Source: an uncultured Eubacteriales bacterium
GTDB lineage: Bacteria > Bacillota > Clostridia > Monoglobales > Monoglobaceae
Reading direction: 5' to 3'
DNA: 44,886 nucleotides
Assembly: GCA_905198865.1 (NCBI GenBank)
Contig: CAJKEB010000012.1
Coordinates: 1 to 44,886, forward strand
Shown piece after piece: positions 25,904 through 33,596 of the stretch (position 1 is the first letter of the stretch; each line of letters opens with the position of its first letter). A program made the translations under genes and the position numbers. The notes below the pieces were generated by a model. It had not been told where the DNA came from. It ran no database searches and worked only from the letters and a program-made list of their open reading frames with translations.

Positions 25904-25966
25904 TCAAGGGCTGCCGCCCTCAAAATCACGAAACAAAATCCCGAACAAAGAAAGGAATGTTGAAAA

Positions 25967-26509
25967 ATGAAAGAAGCGGAAAAGAAAATGAAGAAGGCAA
26001 TCGAAGCCTTAGACAGAAATTTGTCTCAAATTCGTGCGGGACGTGCAAACCCTGCAATTCTCGACAGAGTAACAGTTGAATATTACGGCGCACCGACTCC
26101 GCTTGCCCAGGTCGGAACAATTTCCGTTCCCGAGGCAAGAATGATCGTTATTCAGCCGTGGGACGCAACAATTTTAGGCGATATAGAAAAGGCTATTAAT
26201 GCCGCAGATATAGGAATACACCCCAACAATGACGGCAAGGTAATCCGCCTGAACTTCCCGCCGCTTGACGGTGAGAGAAGAAAGGAACTCGTTAAGGAGG
26301 TCGCAAAGCGCGGCGAGGAGGCAAAGGTTGCTGTACGCGGCGTCAGACGTGACGCAATCGAACGCTTCAAGAAGCAGAAGAAGGCCGGCGAGGTTACAGA
26401 GGACGGACTCATGGATCTTGAGGACGATATTCAGAAGCTTACAGATAAGTTCGTTAAGCAGATTGACGGCATCGTGAAGGAAAAAGAGGACGAGATTAAA
26501 GAAGTATAA
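25967..26509 (+). CDS. frr: Ribosome recycling factor
   Basis: 180-residue two-domain protein that with EF-G splits post-termination ribosomes. Typical RAGRANPAILDRVTVEYYGAP, the central domain QVGTISVPEARMIVIQPWD and the helical C-terminus with RRDAIERFKKQKKAGEVTED are seen. AAAGGAATG lies just upstream of ATG 25967. The 63-base gap after pyrH holds a short AGGGC/GCCCT stem. Confidence 0.97.
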   Translation: MKEAEKKMKKAIEALDRNLSQIRAGRANPAILDRVTVEYYGAPTPLAQVGTISVPEARMIVIQPWDATILGDIEKAINAADIGIHPNNDGKVIRLNFPPLDGERRKELVKEVAKRGEEAKVAVRGVRRDAIERFKKQKKAGEVTEDGLMDLEDDIQKLTDKFVKQIDGIVKEKEDEIKEV

Positions 26510-26537
26510 TCTTGGAATAAAAATTGGGGGAAACAGA

Positions 26538-27284
26538 GTGTTTTTCAAAAGTAAAAGGGCGAAAATAACGACAGAGCTTGATATGAGTAATATCCCGAAG
26601 CATATCGGCGTTATTATGGACGGCAACGGCCGCTGGGCAAAGAGACGCGGTCTGCCGAGAAGCGCCGGACACAAGGCGGGAGCTGATAACCTCGAAAAGA
26701 TTTGCGACTATTGTAATTCTCTCGGCGTTAAGGCGCTTACGGTGTACGCGTTTTCAACAGAGAATTGGAATAGACCAAAGGCTGAGATTGACGCCCTGAT
26801 GGAGCTGCTCTATAACTATCTTCTCACAGTTGAGGAGAAGTTCAGAAACCGTAATATGAAACTGCAAATCAGCGGAGATGTTACGGCTCTGAGCGAAAAA
26901 ATCCAAAAGGCGATTGTTCATGCCGAGGAGGTCACATCGAGCGGTGACGGAATGATTTTAAATATTGCGCTAAATTACGGCGGCAGAGCTGAAATCGTAA
27001 ATGCGGCGAGAAAATCGGCAGAGGATGTTAAAAGCGGTAAGATAAGACCGGAGGATATTGACGAGGATTATCTCGGGCGATATATGTATACCTCAAACCT
27101 GCCGGAGGTCGATTTGATAATCAGACCGAGCGGCGAAAAACGCCTATCGAACTTTTTGCTCTGGCAGGCGGCGTATGCGGAGTTCTGGTACAGTGATATT
27201 TGCTGGCCCGATTTTGGAAATGACGATATGAAGCAGGCGATTCTGGATTATCAGAACCGTGACAGACGCTTCGGAGGAGTATAG
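26538..27284 (+). CDS. uppS: Undecaprenyl diphosphate synthase
   Basis: 248-residue cis-prenyltransferase making C55-PP from farnesyl-PP and isopentenyl-PP, the precursor of the lipid carrier used by MraY and MurG. HIGVIMDGNGRWAKRRG with catalytic Asp28, VYAFSTENW and the C-terminal DLIIRPSGEKRLSNF block are present. GTG 26538 is the start, with GGGGG upstream; the first 20 residues are less conserved. cdsA follows after 93 bases with a hairpin. Confidence 0.95.
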   Translation: MFFKSKRAKITTELDMSNIPKHIGVIMDGNGRWAKRRGLPRSAGHKAGADNLEKICDYCNSLGVKALTVYAFSTENWNRPKAEIDALMELLYNYLLTVEEKFRNRNMKLQISGDVTALSEKIQKAIVHAEEVTSSGDGMILNIALNYGGRAEIVNAARKSAEDVKSGKIRPEDIDEDYLGRYMYTSNLPEVDLIIRPSGEKRLSNFLLWQAAYAEFWYSDICWPDFGNDDMKQAILDYQNRDRRFGGV

Positions 27285-27332
27285 ATTAGGGATTAGGGAA
27301 TGCGGAGTGTGCTGAAAAATCAAACAGAAAAT

Positions 27333-27357
27333 AACTCAAAGCCCACGGCTTTGAGTT
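27333..27357 (+). repeat. Hairpin between uppS and cdsA
   Basis: Perfect 11-bp stem AACTCAAAGCC (27333-27343) / GGCTTTGAGTT (27347-27357), loop of 3. The right arm and the following bases (TTGAGTTGAGGGGAGCAA) closely match TTGAGTTGAGAGGAGCAA at 9268-9285 before mraY. No U-run; it lies immediately before the cdsA ribosome-binding site. Confidence 0.5.
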
Positions 27358-27377
27358 GAGGGGAGCAATGATTTACA

Positions 27378-28211
27378 ATGAAGCCGAGTTTAAAAATGAG
27401 AGTTTTAACAGCGGTAATAGGTATTCCTGTTATCATTCTGGTTCTGCTGGCTCCGTCGTGGGTTATGCTTGCGGCGGTTATACTGTGCTCGCTTATTGGA
27501 TTGTTTGAGTTCTACGGCGCGGTGGAGCTGCGAAAGACCAAGCCTCTTTTATGTGTTCTGGGATATATCGGCGCTGCGGCTATGCCGCTGTGCGTGTTTC
27601 TGGAGCCGAAGCAGATTCTGACCTGTGCCTTTGTTTATATGATTATCCTGTTTTCGGTTATGCTTATGAGCCACCGCAAGATAATGTTTACGGATATATC
27701 TCTTACGGTTATGAGCCTGATATATATTCCGTTTCTGCTTGCACATATTTTGTTTATCAGAAGAATGGAATTCGGAAACATAATAGTATGGCTGGTTTTT
27801 GTCGGCGCATTTATGACCGATTCATGTGCGTTCTTTGCCGGCAAGGCTCTCGGCAGACATAAGCTTTGCCCGGATATAAGTCCGAAGAAAACAGTTGAGG
27901 GTGCAATCGGAGGAGTTGTCGGATGCGGTCTTGCGTTTCTGCTCTTTGCGTTCATAGTCAATACAGCGCTCGGAAGATGGCTTGACGGTTATACAATGAG
28001 CTATCTTAGGATGTTTATTCTCGGTCTGATTTCGGCTGTTTTGGCGCAAATCGGAGACTTGACTGCATCGCTTATCAAGAGGCAGTTTGAAATAAAGGAT
28101 TTCGGAAACCTGTTTCCGGGTCACGGCGGAATGCTTGACAGGTGCGACAGTATAGTTCCGGTTGCGCCGACAATATTCCTTTTTGCCTCGCAGATAAGCC
28201 TGTTTATTTAG
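27378..28211 (+). CDS. cdsA: Phosphatidate cytidylyltransferase
   Basis: 277-residue polytopic membrane enzyme forming CDP-diacylglycerol from phosphatidic acid and CTP, the branch point of phospholipid synthesis. The C-terminal CDS signature is visible: QIGDLTASLIKRQFEIKDFG followed by PGHGGMLDRCDSI, with SPKKTVEGAIGG upstream. GAGGGGAG lies 12 bases before ATG 27378. In-operon with uppS and dxr, the usual Firmicutes order. Confidence 0.95.
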   Translation: MKPSLKMRVLTAVIGIPVIILVLLAPSWVMLAAVILCSLIGLFEFYGAVELRKTKPLLCVLGYIGAAAMPLCVFLEPKQILTCAFVYMIILFSVMLMSHRKIMFTDISLTVMSLIYIPFLLAHILFIRRMEFGNIIVWLVFVGAFMTDSCAFFAGKALGRHKLCPDISPKKTVEGAIGGVVGCGLAFLLFAFIVNTALGRWLDGYTMSYLRMFILGLISAVLAQIGDLTASLIKRQFEIKDFGNLFPGHGGMLDRCDSIVPVAPTIFLFASQISLFI

Positions 28212-28218
28212 ATATTAC

Positions 28219-28262
28219 AAAACGGTACGGGAGGATTCATTTTGCCTTGCCCTGCCGTTTTT
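28219..28262 (+). terminator. Terminator-like hairpin between cdsA and dxr
   Basis: Outer stem AAAACGG (28219-28225) / CCGTTTT (28255-28261) with partly paired interior and a T-run that continues the right arm. Position 8 bases after the cdsA stop suggests a partial internal terminator. No convincing promoter was found before dxr, so some read-through is likely. Confidence 0.45.
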
Positions 28263-28322
28263 GAATTTTAGTAAGGCGTCAACAGCAGAATTTACGTATT
28301 TTATATTAAAAACGGTGATATA

Positions 28323-29501
28323 ATGAAAGGTACAGATAATCAAAATAATACTTTAAATATTTCAATTCTCGGTTCCACCGGCTCGATTGGAACTCAGGCT
28401 CTTGAGGTTGCGGACGACTTAAAGGGCATAAAGGAAATTAATATAGTCGCATTGACAGGCAACAGCAACGTCGTTCTTTTAGAGCAGCAGGCGAGGAAGT
28501 ATAAGCCTGAAATCGTTGCAGTCGCGGACGAGAAAAATGCGGCTGACCTCAAGGCGCGTCTTGCCGATACCGATATAAGGGTTGCGTCGGGCGAGGAGGG
28601 ACTTGTTGAGGCGGCGACTGCCGATAAAACCGATATGGTTCTGTCAGCGATAGTCGGCTTTGCCGGTCTTGTTCCGACTATGAATGCCATAAAGTGCGGA
28701 AAGGACATAGCGCTTGCAAACAAGGAAACTCTGGTTACAGCCGGAAGCCTCTTTATGAACGCTGTTGCAGAAAACAACGTCAGACTTTTGCCGGTTGACA
28801 GCGAGCACTCTGCCATATTCCAAAGCATGCTGGGCGGAGGAAGAGACGAGGTCTCTAAAATCCTGCTCACCGCTTCGGGCGGTCCGTTTTTTGGTATGAG
28901 CCGCAGCGAACTTAAGTCGGTCACGAAGGCTAACGCGCTTAAACATCCGAACTGGACAATGGGCTCAAAAATAACGATTGACAGCGCAACATTGATGAAC
29001 AAAGGACTTGAAGTTCTTGAAGCGAGATGGCTGTTCGGCGTGGATATAGACGACATTGAGGTAGTGGTTCACCGAGAGAGTATCATTCATTCAATGGTCG
29101 AGTTCCGTGACAGGAGTATAATCGCACAGCTGTCACTGCCGTCAATGAAACACCCTATTCAGTATGCGTTTACTTATCCGAAGCGTATGCCATCGCCTGA
29201 TGCGTCGGTCAGCTTTTCGGACTTAGCTGGTATGACGTTTTATAAGCCGGACGAAGAAACCTTCCGATGCCTTGCTCTTGCAAAAAAGGCAGGTAAAATC
29301 GGCGGTACTATGCCGACAATAATGAATGCGGCGAACGAGGCGGCGGTTGCCGCGTTTTTGAGTGATAAGATAGGATTTTTAGATATTGCGTCCGCAGTTG
29401 AGGAAGCGATGGAAGAATTCAGACCAAAGCAAAATCCAGATATTGAGGAGATTATTGAAACCGACAGAGAGGTGAGAGCGCAGATATGTCAACGTTATTA
29501 A
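28323..29501 (+). CDS. dxr: 1-deoxy-D-xylulose-5-phosphate reductoisomerase
   Basis: 392-residue NADPH enzyme of the MEP isoprenoid pathway, giving MEP from DXP. NADPH loop ILGSTGSIGTQALEV, the loop LANKETLVTAG, the metal/substrate region DSEHSAIFQSM, and TMNKGLEV-type block LMNKGLEVLEARWLFG are visible. Supplies isopentenyl-PP for uppS. The end overlaps the start of rseP by 16 bases, consistent with coupling. Confidence 0.96.
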   Translation: MKGTDNQNNTLNISILGSTGSIGTQALEVADDLKGIKEINIVALTGNSNVVLLEQQARKYKPEIVAVADEKNAADLKARLADTDIRVASGEEGLVEAATADKTDMVLSAIVGFAGLVPTMNAIKCGKDIALANKETLVTAGSLFMNAVAENNVRLLPVDSEHSAIFQSMLGGGRDEVSKILLTASGGPFFGMSRSELKSVTKANALKHPNWTMGSKITIDSATLMNKGLEVLEARWLFGVDIDDIEVVVHRESIIHSMVEFRDRSIIAQLSLPSMKHPIQYAFTYPKRMPSPDASVSFSDLAGMTFYKPDEETFRCLALAKKAGKIGGTMPTIMNAANEAAVAAFLSDKIGFLDIASAVEEAMEEFRPKQNPDIEEIIETDREVRAQICQRY

Positions 29502-30532
29502 CTATAATTGCCGCAATAATCATATTCGGCATAATCATATTTGTTCACGAACTGGGTCATTTCCTGACAGCGAGACTGTTCGGTGTGACCGTTAACGAGT
29601 TTGCAATCGGAATGGGTCCCGTGATTTACAAGAAGCAGGGCAAAAACACGCTGTACTCTGTCCGTGCGATTCCTATGGGCGGATTTTGCCAGATGGAGGC
29701 AGAGGACGAGGAGAGCGACAGCCCGGGTGCATTCACGAACAAAAAGCCGTGGCAGAGAATTATCGTGCTTGCGGCAGGCGCAGGTATGAATATTCTGCTC
29801 GGATTTGTTCTGGTGACTATGATTGTTGTGTCGTCTGCGGCGGCAAACGGCGGCATAACTTCAACCACTATTGCAAGCGTTGAAGCGGAAAGCGACGCCG
29901 CGAGATTTTTGCAGCCCGGCGACAAAATCGTAGGCATAAACGATACAACCGTGCATATCAAGCGTGATTTGTCCTTTGAACTCGGTATGTATCAGGGCGA
30001 GGGAGAGTGCGAGCTTCGCTACAAGCGTGACGGAAAGGTGTACAGCGAAAAGTTTACGCCGATGCGGGCAACCTTAGAGGACGGTTCGCCGTATTATCTG
30101 GTTGGCTTCACGGTTGAGACCTCGCCCGTTAATCTGCTTACGGTGCTTCATGAGGGCTTTTTCCAGACGATTTGGATGGTTAAGCTGGTTTTTGTTTCGC
30201 TTGGTATGCTGTTTAGCGGTGGAGCGAGCGTTTCGGATTTATCCGGACCTGTTGGGGTTGTTTCGGCAATGAGTACGGTTGCCAAAACCGGCTTGGCGGA
30301 CTTTTTGTTCTTTGCCGGATTTTTGGCTGTTAACATAGGCGTTATGAACCTCTTGCCGCTGCCCGCACTGGACGGCGGAAGAATAATTTTTGTTCTGTGG
30401 GAAATGATTTTCAGAAAGCCAATCCCGAGGGAAAAAGAGGGATATGTACACTTTATAGGCTTTGTCCTGCTGATAGGACTGATGATTTTTGCGACATGGA
30501 ACGACATAGTCCGGCTGTTCACCGGAGGATAA
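29486..30532 (+). CDS. rseP: Site-2 intramembrane metalloprotease RseP/RasP
   Basis: 348-residue S2P protease with HELGH at residues 21-25 in the first helix (zinc ligands and general base Glu22), a central PDZ domain (about 120-190), and the third zinc-ligand motif NLLPLPALDGGRI near the C-terminus. It cleaves trimmed anti-sigma factors and signal-peptide remnants in the membrane. The ATG lies inside dxr with AGGTGA upstream. This is the last gene of the run and is followed by a strong terminator; ispG and polC, common next genes, are missing here. Confidence 0.95.
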   Translation: MSTLLTIIAAIIIFGIIIFVHELGHFLTARLFGVTVNEFAIGMGPVIYKKQGKNTLYSVRAIPMGGFCQMEAEDEESDSPGAFTNKKPWQRIIVLAAGAGMNILLGFVLVTMIVVSSAAANGGITSTTIASVEAESDAARFLQPGDKIVGINDTTVHIKRDLSFELGMYQGEGECELRYKRDGKVYSEKFTPMRATLEDGSPYYLVGFTVETSPVNLLTVLHEGFFQTIWMVKLVFVSLGMLFSGGASVSDLSGPVGVVSAMSTVAKTGLADFLFFAGFLAVNIGVMNLLPLPALDGGRIIFVLWEMIFRKPIPREKEGYVHFIGFVLLIGLMIFATWNDIVRLFTGG

Positions 30533-30544
30533 CATATTATTTTA

Positions 30545-30576
30545 CCGCCTTGAAAAATCAAGGCGGCTTTCTTTTA
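30545..30576 (+). terminator. Rho-independent terminator after rseP
   Basis: CCGCCTTGA (30545-30553) / TCAAGGCGG (30558-30566), 9-bp stem with an AAAA loop, followed by CTTTCTTTTA. A clean intrinsic terminator that separates the housekeeping run from the AT-rich accessory cassette. Confidence 0.85.
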
Positions 30577-30584
30577 TAGATCTT

Positions 30585-30797
30585 TTACATTAATCTTTTT
30601 GGATTGTTGCTAAGGCGCAGAATATAGTCACAGCTTACATTATAAAACCGAGACAGCTTAACTAAAAGCTCATCCGTAAGCGGCTGAGTTTCGGTCTCTA
30701 AATAACTGTATTTTCGCTGCGTAATAGAAAGAGCGTCAGCAACCTGCTGCTGTGTTAAGTCTGCATCTTCACGTAAGTCTTTTATTCTTGTATTCAA
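30585..30797 (-). CDS. Small XRE-family repressor-like regulator
   Basis: 70 residues, almost entirely a Cro/C1-type helix-turn-helix: NTRIKDLREDADLTQQQVADAL, then ITQRKYSYLETETQPL (recognition helix region) and LVKLSRFYNVSCDYIL. I choose TTG 30797, which has GGTGG 6 bases upstream and gives the usual N-terminus; a GTG at 30806 in frame is the alternative. It is divergent from the lipoprotein/SLH genes, and the intergenic region holds three near-identical palindromes spaced along the forward promoter. This layout strongly suggests that it represses that promoter and perhaps its own. No effector domain is present, so the inducing signal is unknown. Confidence 0.85.
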   Translation of the reverse strand: MNTRIKDLREDADLTQQQVADALSITQRKYSYLETETQPLTDELLVKLSRFYNVSCDYILRLSNNPKRLM

Positions 30798-30823
30798 ATG
30801 TACCACCCGGAAAAATCATAACA

Positions 30824-30896
30824 TAGATAAATTTTATCTATTGACTTTTAGATAATATTTATCTATAATGTGTATTGTTAGATAAATTTTATCTAA
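30824..30896. promoter_or_regulatory. Three palindromic operators O1-O3
   Basis: O1 TAGATAAATTTTATCTA (30824-30840) abuts the -35 box. O2 TAGATAATATTTATCTA (30849-30865) fills the spacer and touches the -10 box. O3 TTAGATAAATTTTATCTAA (30878-30896) covers the start-site region. All share TAGATAA/TTATCTA arms; centres are 25 and 30 bases apart. The adjacent XRE protein is the obvious ligand (inference). Confidence 0.8.
30841..30869 (+). promoter_or_regulatory. Promoter of the lipoprotein-SLH operon
   Basis: TTGACT (30841-30846) and TATAAT (30864-30869) with a 17-base spacer, near consensus and fully interleaved with O1-O3. Strong when free, and blocked if the operators are occupied. Confidence 0.85.
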
Positions 30897-30903
30897 ATAT
30901 ATT

Positions 30904-30920
30904 GTCGCTTGGCAAGCGAC
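30904..30920 (+). promoter_or_regulatory. Leader hairpin of the lipoprotein-SLH mRNA
   Basis: GTCGCTT (30904-30910) / AAGCGAC (30914-30920) with loop GGC, about 30 bases after the expected start site. The leader then runs about 140 bases to the lipoprotein gene. The role is unknown. Confidence 0.45.
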
Positions 30921-31063
30921 CAATGGTTTAATAAGAAGTAATATAATAAAAATATTCCGGAGCGGAGGGGTGAGATTATAAAGATTTATGCGTATTAAAT
31001 CAGAGGTTAAATGCAAAATCACCTCAAAGTGAAAACTATAAAAAATAAAACGGAGGGAGAATA

Positions 31064-31213
31064 ATGAAAAAAATAGCAATTGGATTAATATTGGCAACAT
31101 TAATAACAATTCTTGCCGGCTGCGGCGGCAAAGTATGCTCAGAATGCGGGAAAAAAGTTGACAAAGGCTACACCGTTTTCGGAAACTTCTTATGTGAAGA
31201 CTGTTTCTGGTAA
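31064..31213 (+). CDS. 49-residue lipoprotein with two CxxC pairs
   Basis: A small gene with a strong GGAGGG site (31052-31057) 6 bases before ATG 31064 and stop TAA at 31211. The N-terminus is a lipoprotein signal peptide (KK, hydrophobic core, lipobox LAGC with Cys20). After cleavage only about 30 residues remain: CGGKVCSECGKKVDKG, then YTVFGNFLCEDCFW. The pairs C25-x2-C28 and C44-x2-C47 form a zinc-ribbon or half-LIM-like arrangement, unusual for a surface-exposed lipoprotein. It lies 29 bases before the SLH-protein gene and under the XRE-controlled promoter. No function can be assigned; metal binding or redox sensing at the membrane surface are inferences only. Confidence 0.75.
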   Translation: MKKIAIGLILATLITILAGCGGKVCSECGKKVDKGYTVFGNFLCEDCFW

Positions 31214-31242
31214 TATGTAATTAAAGAAAAGAGGGGTTAATT

Positions 31243-32838
31243 ATGAAGAAAATATTATGTTTTTTTATTATGGCAGCCGTTCTGATGATGTCATTTGGAA
31301 CAATCACGGTGTTTTCAGCATCAGGTAAAAATGCAATAGGAAATGAAGCTAATGGCGGTTATGCAGTGCCAGACGGACAATATGTGTACTATTCAGCGGA
31401 TAAAAAATTATACCGCACAGACACTGGCGGAGGTAACAAAAAGGTTTTAGTTGATGGTAATAGTTCCAGTTCTTTGGTTGTATATGGCGATTGGATATAT
31501 TATAGTTCCGGCAGTGTGGTGAGTGCAGATATATATAAAGTCAAAAAGGATGGCAGCAATAACACTAATCTTCATGTTGGATGTAGTCTTGATGCAAATT
31601 TAATTGTTCAAAACGGTTATCTGTATTATAAGACTGACAGTTCAATAATGAAAATGAATATCAGTGATGAAACTAAAAAAACAAAATTGGCATCTACTTA
31701 TGACAGTTTTGCTATTATGCAAAATAGGATATACTTCGATAATGCTGATTCAGGTGTTGGATTTAAAGGGCTGGCTTCAATAGATTTAAATGGAAATTCG
31801 TTTAAATCTTACGGGGTTGGTGACATAAGTTATGTTATTGGTGCATATAAAAATAAACTATACTTTAGTGATGATTATGAAATAAAGCGTATGTCTGGAA
31901 GCGGCAATATTGAAACTCTGGGTAAGTGTAATTCGAGTTGGTTTAATATATACGATAATTATATATATTTTAGTGACTCTAAAAACGATAGTAAATTGTC
32001 ACGTATTCCCGCAAACGGCGGAGAAACAGAGGTCAGCTCTTTGAAGCTTGGCAGTGATATGTGTATTGTTGAGGGGTATGTTTATAGAAGAAGCCCCGAT
32101 AATTACAATAATGTAACTATAAAAAAACTTCCATCGTTTAAATCGTCCGGCAATTCTGAAAAAGAGCATAATACCACAAGTAATACGAATAATTCTAATG
32201 CAGACAAAAGTGATATTTCAGATAAGTATATAAATATAAGTGATTGGGCTTATTCCGAGATAAAGGATGCCGATAGCAAAAGGTTAATTCCCAGTTATTT
32301 TGAAGGAAAAGACTTGACGAAGGAAATAACCCGTGATGAATTTGCTGCGATAGCAGTGCAGCTATACGAAAAATTATCGGGTAAGACCGCTTCCTCAAAA
32401 ACTACACCGTTTAAAGATATATCAGGCAGTTCTCTGAAAAAAGAAATAGGAAAAGCGTATTACCTTAATGTAGCAATTGGTGTAAGCAAGACTGAGTTTG
32501 AGCCCAATGTGGGTATAAACAGAGAACAGCTTGCAACTATGCTTTGCCGTGTTATAAAAAAATACAAATTTCCTGAATGGAACATATCTGTAGATGCTGA
32601 TTATCATATGAGCGGTGCAAACTCCAAAAAGTTTGCCGATGATTCCGATATTTCAGACTTTGCCAAAGACTCAGTTTATTTTATGAATTCAGCGGGAATT
32701 ATAAAGGGAATAGGAAACAATAAGTTTGCACCAAAAAATACAACGTCAAAAGAAGAAGCGATGGGTTATGCCAACGCCACAAGAGAGCAGGCAATCATTA
32801 TGTCAGACAGAATATTTAATAACAAAAATATATATTAA
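31243..32838 (+). CDS. Secreted DUF5050-like beta-repeat protein with three SLH domains
   Basis: 531 residues. Signal peptide (1-27, ending VFSASG). Residues about 40-305 hold repeated units of the type DGxxIYYSS...IYKVKKDGSNNTNL (for example around 80-100 and 230-265), as in DUF5050/TolB-like propellers. A Ser/Asn-rich linker (about 305-325) precedes three SLH repeats (about 329-385, 390-445, 465-520) that would bind pyruvylated secondary cell-wall polymer. So it is a surface protein with a ligand-binding propeller, role unknown. GAGGGG precedes ATG 31243. Second gene of the XRE-controlled operon; its AT content is visibly higher than that of the flanking housekeeping genes. Confidence 0.82.
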   Translation: MKKILCFFIMAAVLMMSFGTITVFSASGKNAIGNEANGGYAVPDGQYVYYSADKKLYRTDTGGGNKKVLVDGNSSSSLVVYGDWIYYSSGSVVSADIYKVKKDGSNNTNLHVGCSLDANLIVQNGYLYYKTDSSIMKMNISDETKKTKLASTYDSFAIMQNRIYFDNADSGVGFKGLASIDLNGNSFKSYGVGDISYVIGAYKNKLYFSDDYEIKRMSGSGNIETLGKCNSSWFNIYDNYIYFSDSKNDSKLSRIPANGGETEVSSLKLGSDMCIVEGYVYRRSPDNYNNVTIKKLPSFKSSGNSEKEHNTTSNTNNSNADKSDISDKYINISDWAYSEIKDADSKRLIPSYFEGKDLTKEITRDEFAAIAVQLYEKLSGKTASSKTTPFKDISGSSLKKEIGKAYYLNVAIGVSKTEFEPNVGINREQLATMLCRVIKKYKFPEWNISVDADYHMSGANSKKFADDSDISDFAKDSVYFMNSAGIIKGIGNNKFAPKNTTSKEEAMGYANATREQAIIMSDRIFNNKNIY

Positions 32839-33224
32839 AAATATTCCAGAGTGATCTGCATTTGAATTCAGTAATTTAATACCGGATTTGTCATTCAGGG
32901 GTGTAACCGAATCGAATCTTAATTATGAATCGATATTGTAAAATTCATAACACTACGGGAACCGGAAGTTACCGGGATGTTTCCGGCACGATATTTATTT
33001 TTACTGATAATCGTAATGCAGTTAAAGATATAGAGAACTAAATAAGAAATAAAAAATCAAAAAACAGCGAATACAGAAATGCGAGCTGTAAAGTTCCATT
33101 TATGCTCGTCGTATCAAGTTAGTTACAAGACAAAATTCAGATTATGTGCCTTTGCAATGCAGTGAACTCAGTATATAAAATGCGTATTATATTGATTGCC
33201 CTTTGGGATCAGACGGGTTGATCC
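32839..33224. other. Non-coding gap after the SLH gene
   Basis: 386 AT-rich bases without a credible gene. A weak hairpin CCGGAA/TTCCGG (32962-32967/32981-32986) followed by an AT-rich run could end the SLH transcript. A 38-codon open frame at 32925-33041 has no ribosome-binding site and no recognisable product. The TTAAAAATATTCC at 32835-32847 resembles ATAAAAATATTCC in the XRE leader. Probably decayed DNA. Confidence 0.4.
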
Positions 33225-33470
33225 ATATAAATTATAGTTTGACAAGCAGTTCGCCCACCCAGTTGCGCTCGCCGCCTCCGCCCCGAGCGCTCTATCGTGT
33301 CTCCTTACAGGAGACGCGATTTAGGGGATTTCATCCCCTAATACCCCTGACTACGGGGTTTTAGGGGCAGCGCCCCTAATAACGGCTTCCCCGGAGGGGA
33401 AGATGTTACCCGCCCGGGTCTGGCGGGCGGAACTGGGCTAGGCTTTATTAAGTCAAACTATAATTTATAT
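33225..33470. mobile_element. 246-bp MITE-like element with perfect 19-bp terminal inverted repeats
   Basis: Ends ATATAAATTATAGTTTGAC (33225-33243) and GTCAAACTATAATTTATAT (33452-33470) are exact inverted repeats, and the subterminal CCCAGTTGCGC / GCGGAACTGGG blocks also mirror each other imperfectly. The interior is GC-rich and made of consecutive hairpins: TCTCC/GGAGA near 33300-33314, TAGGGGAT/ATCCCCTA, CCCC/GGGG, TTAGGGGC/GCCCCTAA, CTTCCCC/GGGGAAG, and CCCGCC/GGCGGG. No protein is encoded. No clear target-site duplication is seen. Parts of the same element recur at 83-98 and 44825-44866. Confidence 0.7.
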
Positions 33471-33525
33471 ATCTGAATTTTTACATCTGTTTTCCGTAAT
33501 TACAAGGGTTATTCTCTTTTTTCAG

Positions 33526-33554
33526 TTATATTTATATCAACGCATTCATATAAT
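33526..33554 (+). promoter_or_regulatory. Sigma-E-like mother-cell promoter of sipL
   Basis: TTATATT (33526-33532), 14-base spacer, CATATAAT (33547-33554). The established sigma-E consensus is KMATATT, 14-15 bases, CATACANT, so this differs at one base in each box. It is 42 bases before the sipL ATG, and sipL is a known sigma-E gene in Clostridioides, which supports the call. Confidence 0.55.
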
Positions 33555-33596
33555 CTATCAAAAGAATACTGAAATAAAAGGGAAAGGTGATTGAAA

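Noticed and set aside
32925..33041. 38-codon frame with a protein-like sequence (NTTGTGSYRDVSGT)
   Set aside because: No ribosome-binding site, surrounded by stops, no recognised family; may be a remnant but cannot be supported as a gene.
33225..33470. Hairpin-rich block considered as a CRISPR or rho-independent terminator array
   Set aside because: Stems differ from one another, there are no repeat-spacer units and no U-runs; the terminal inverted repeats explain it better.
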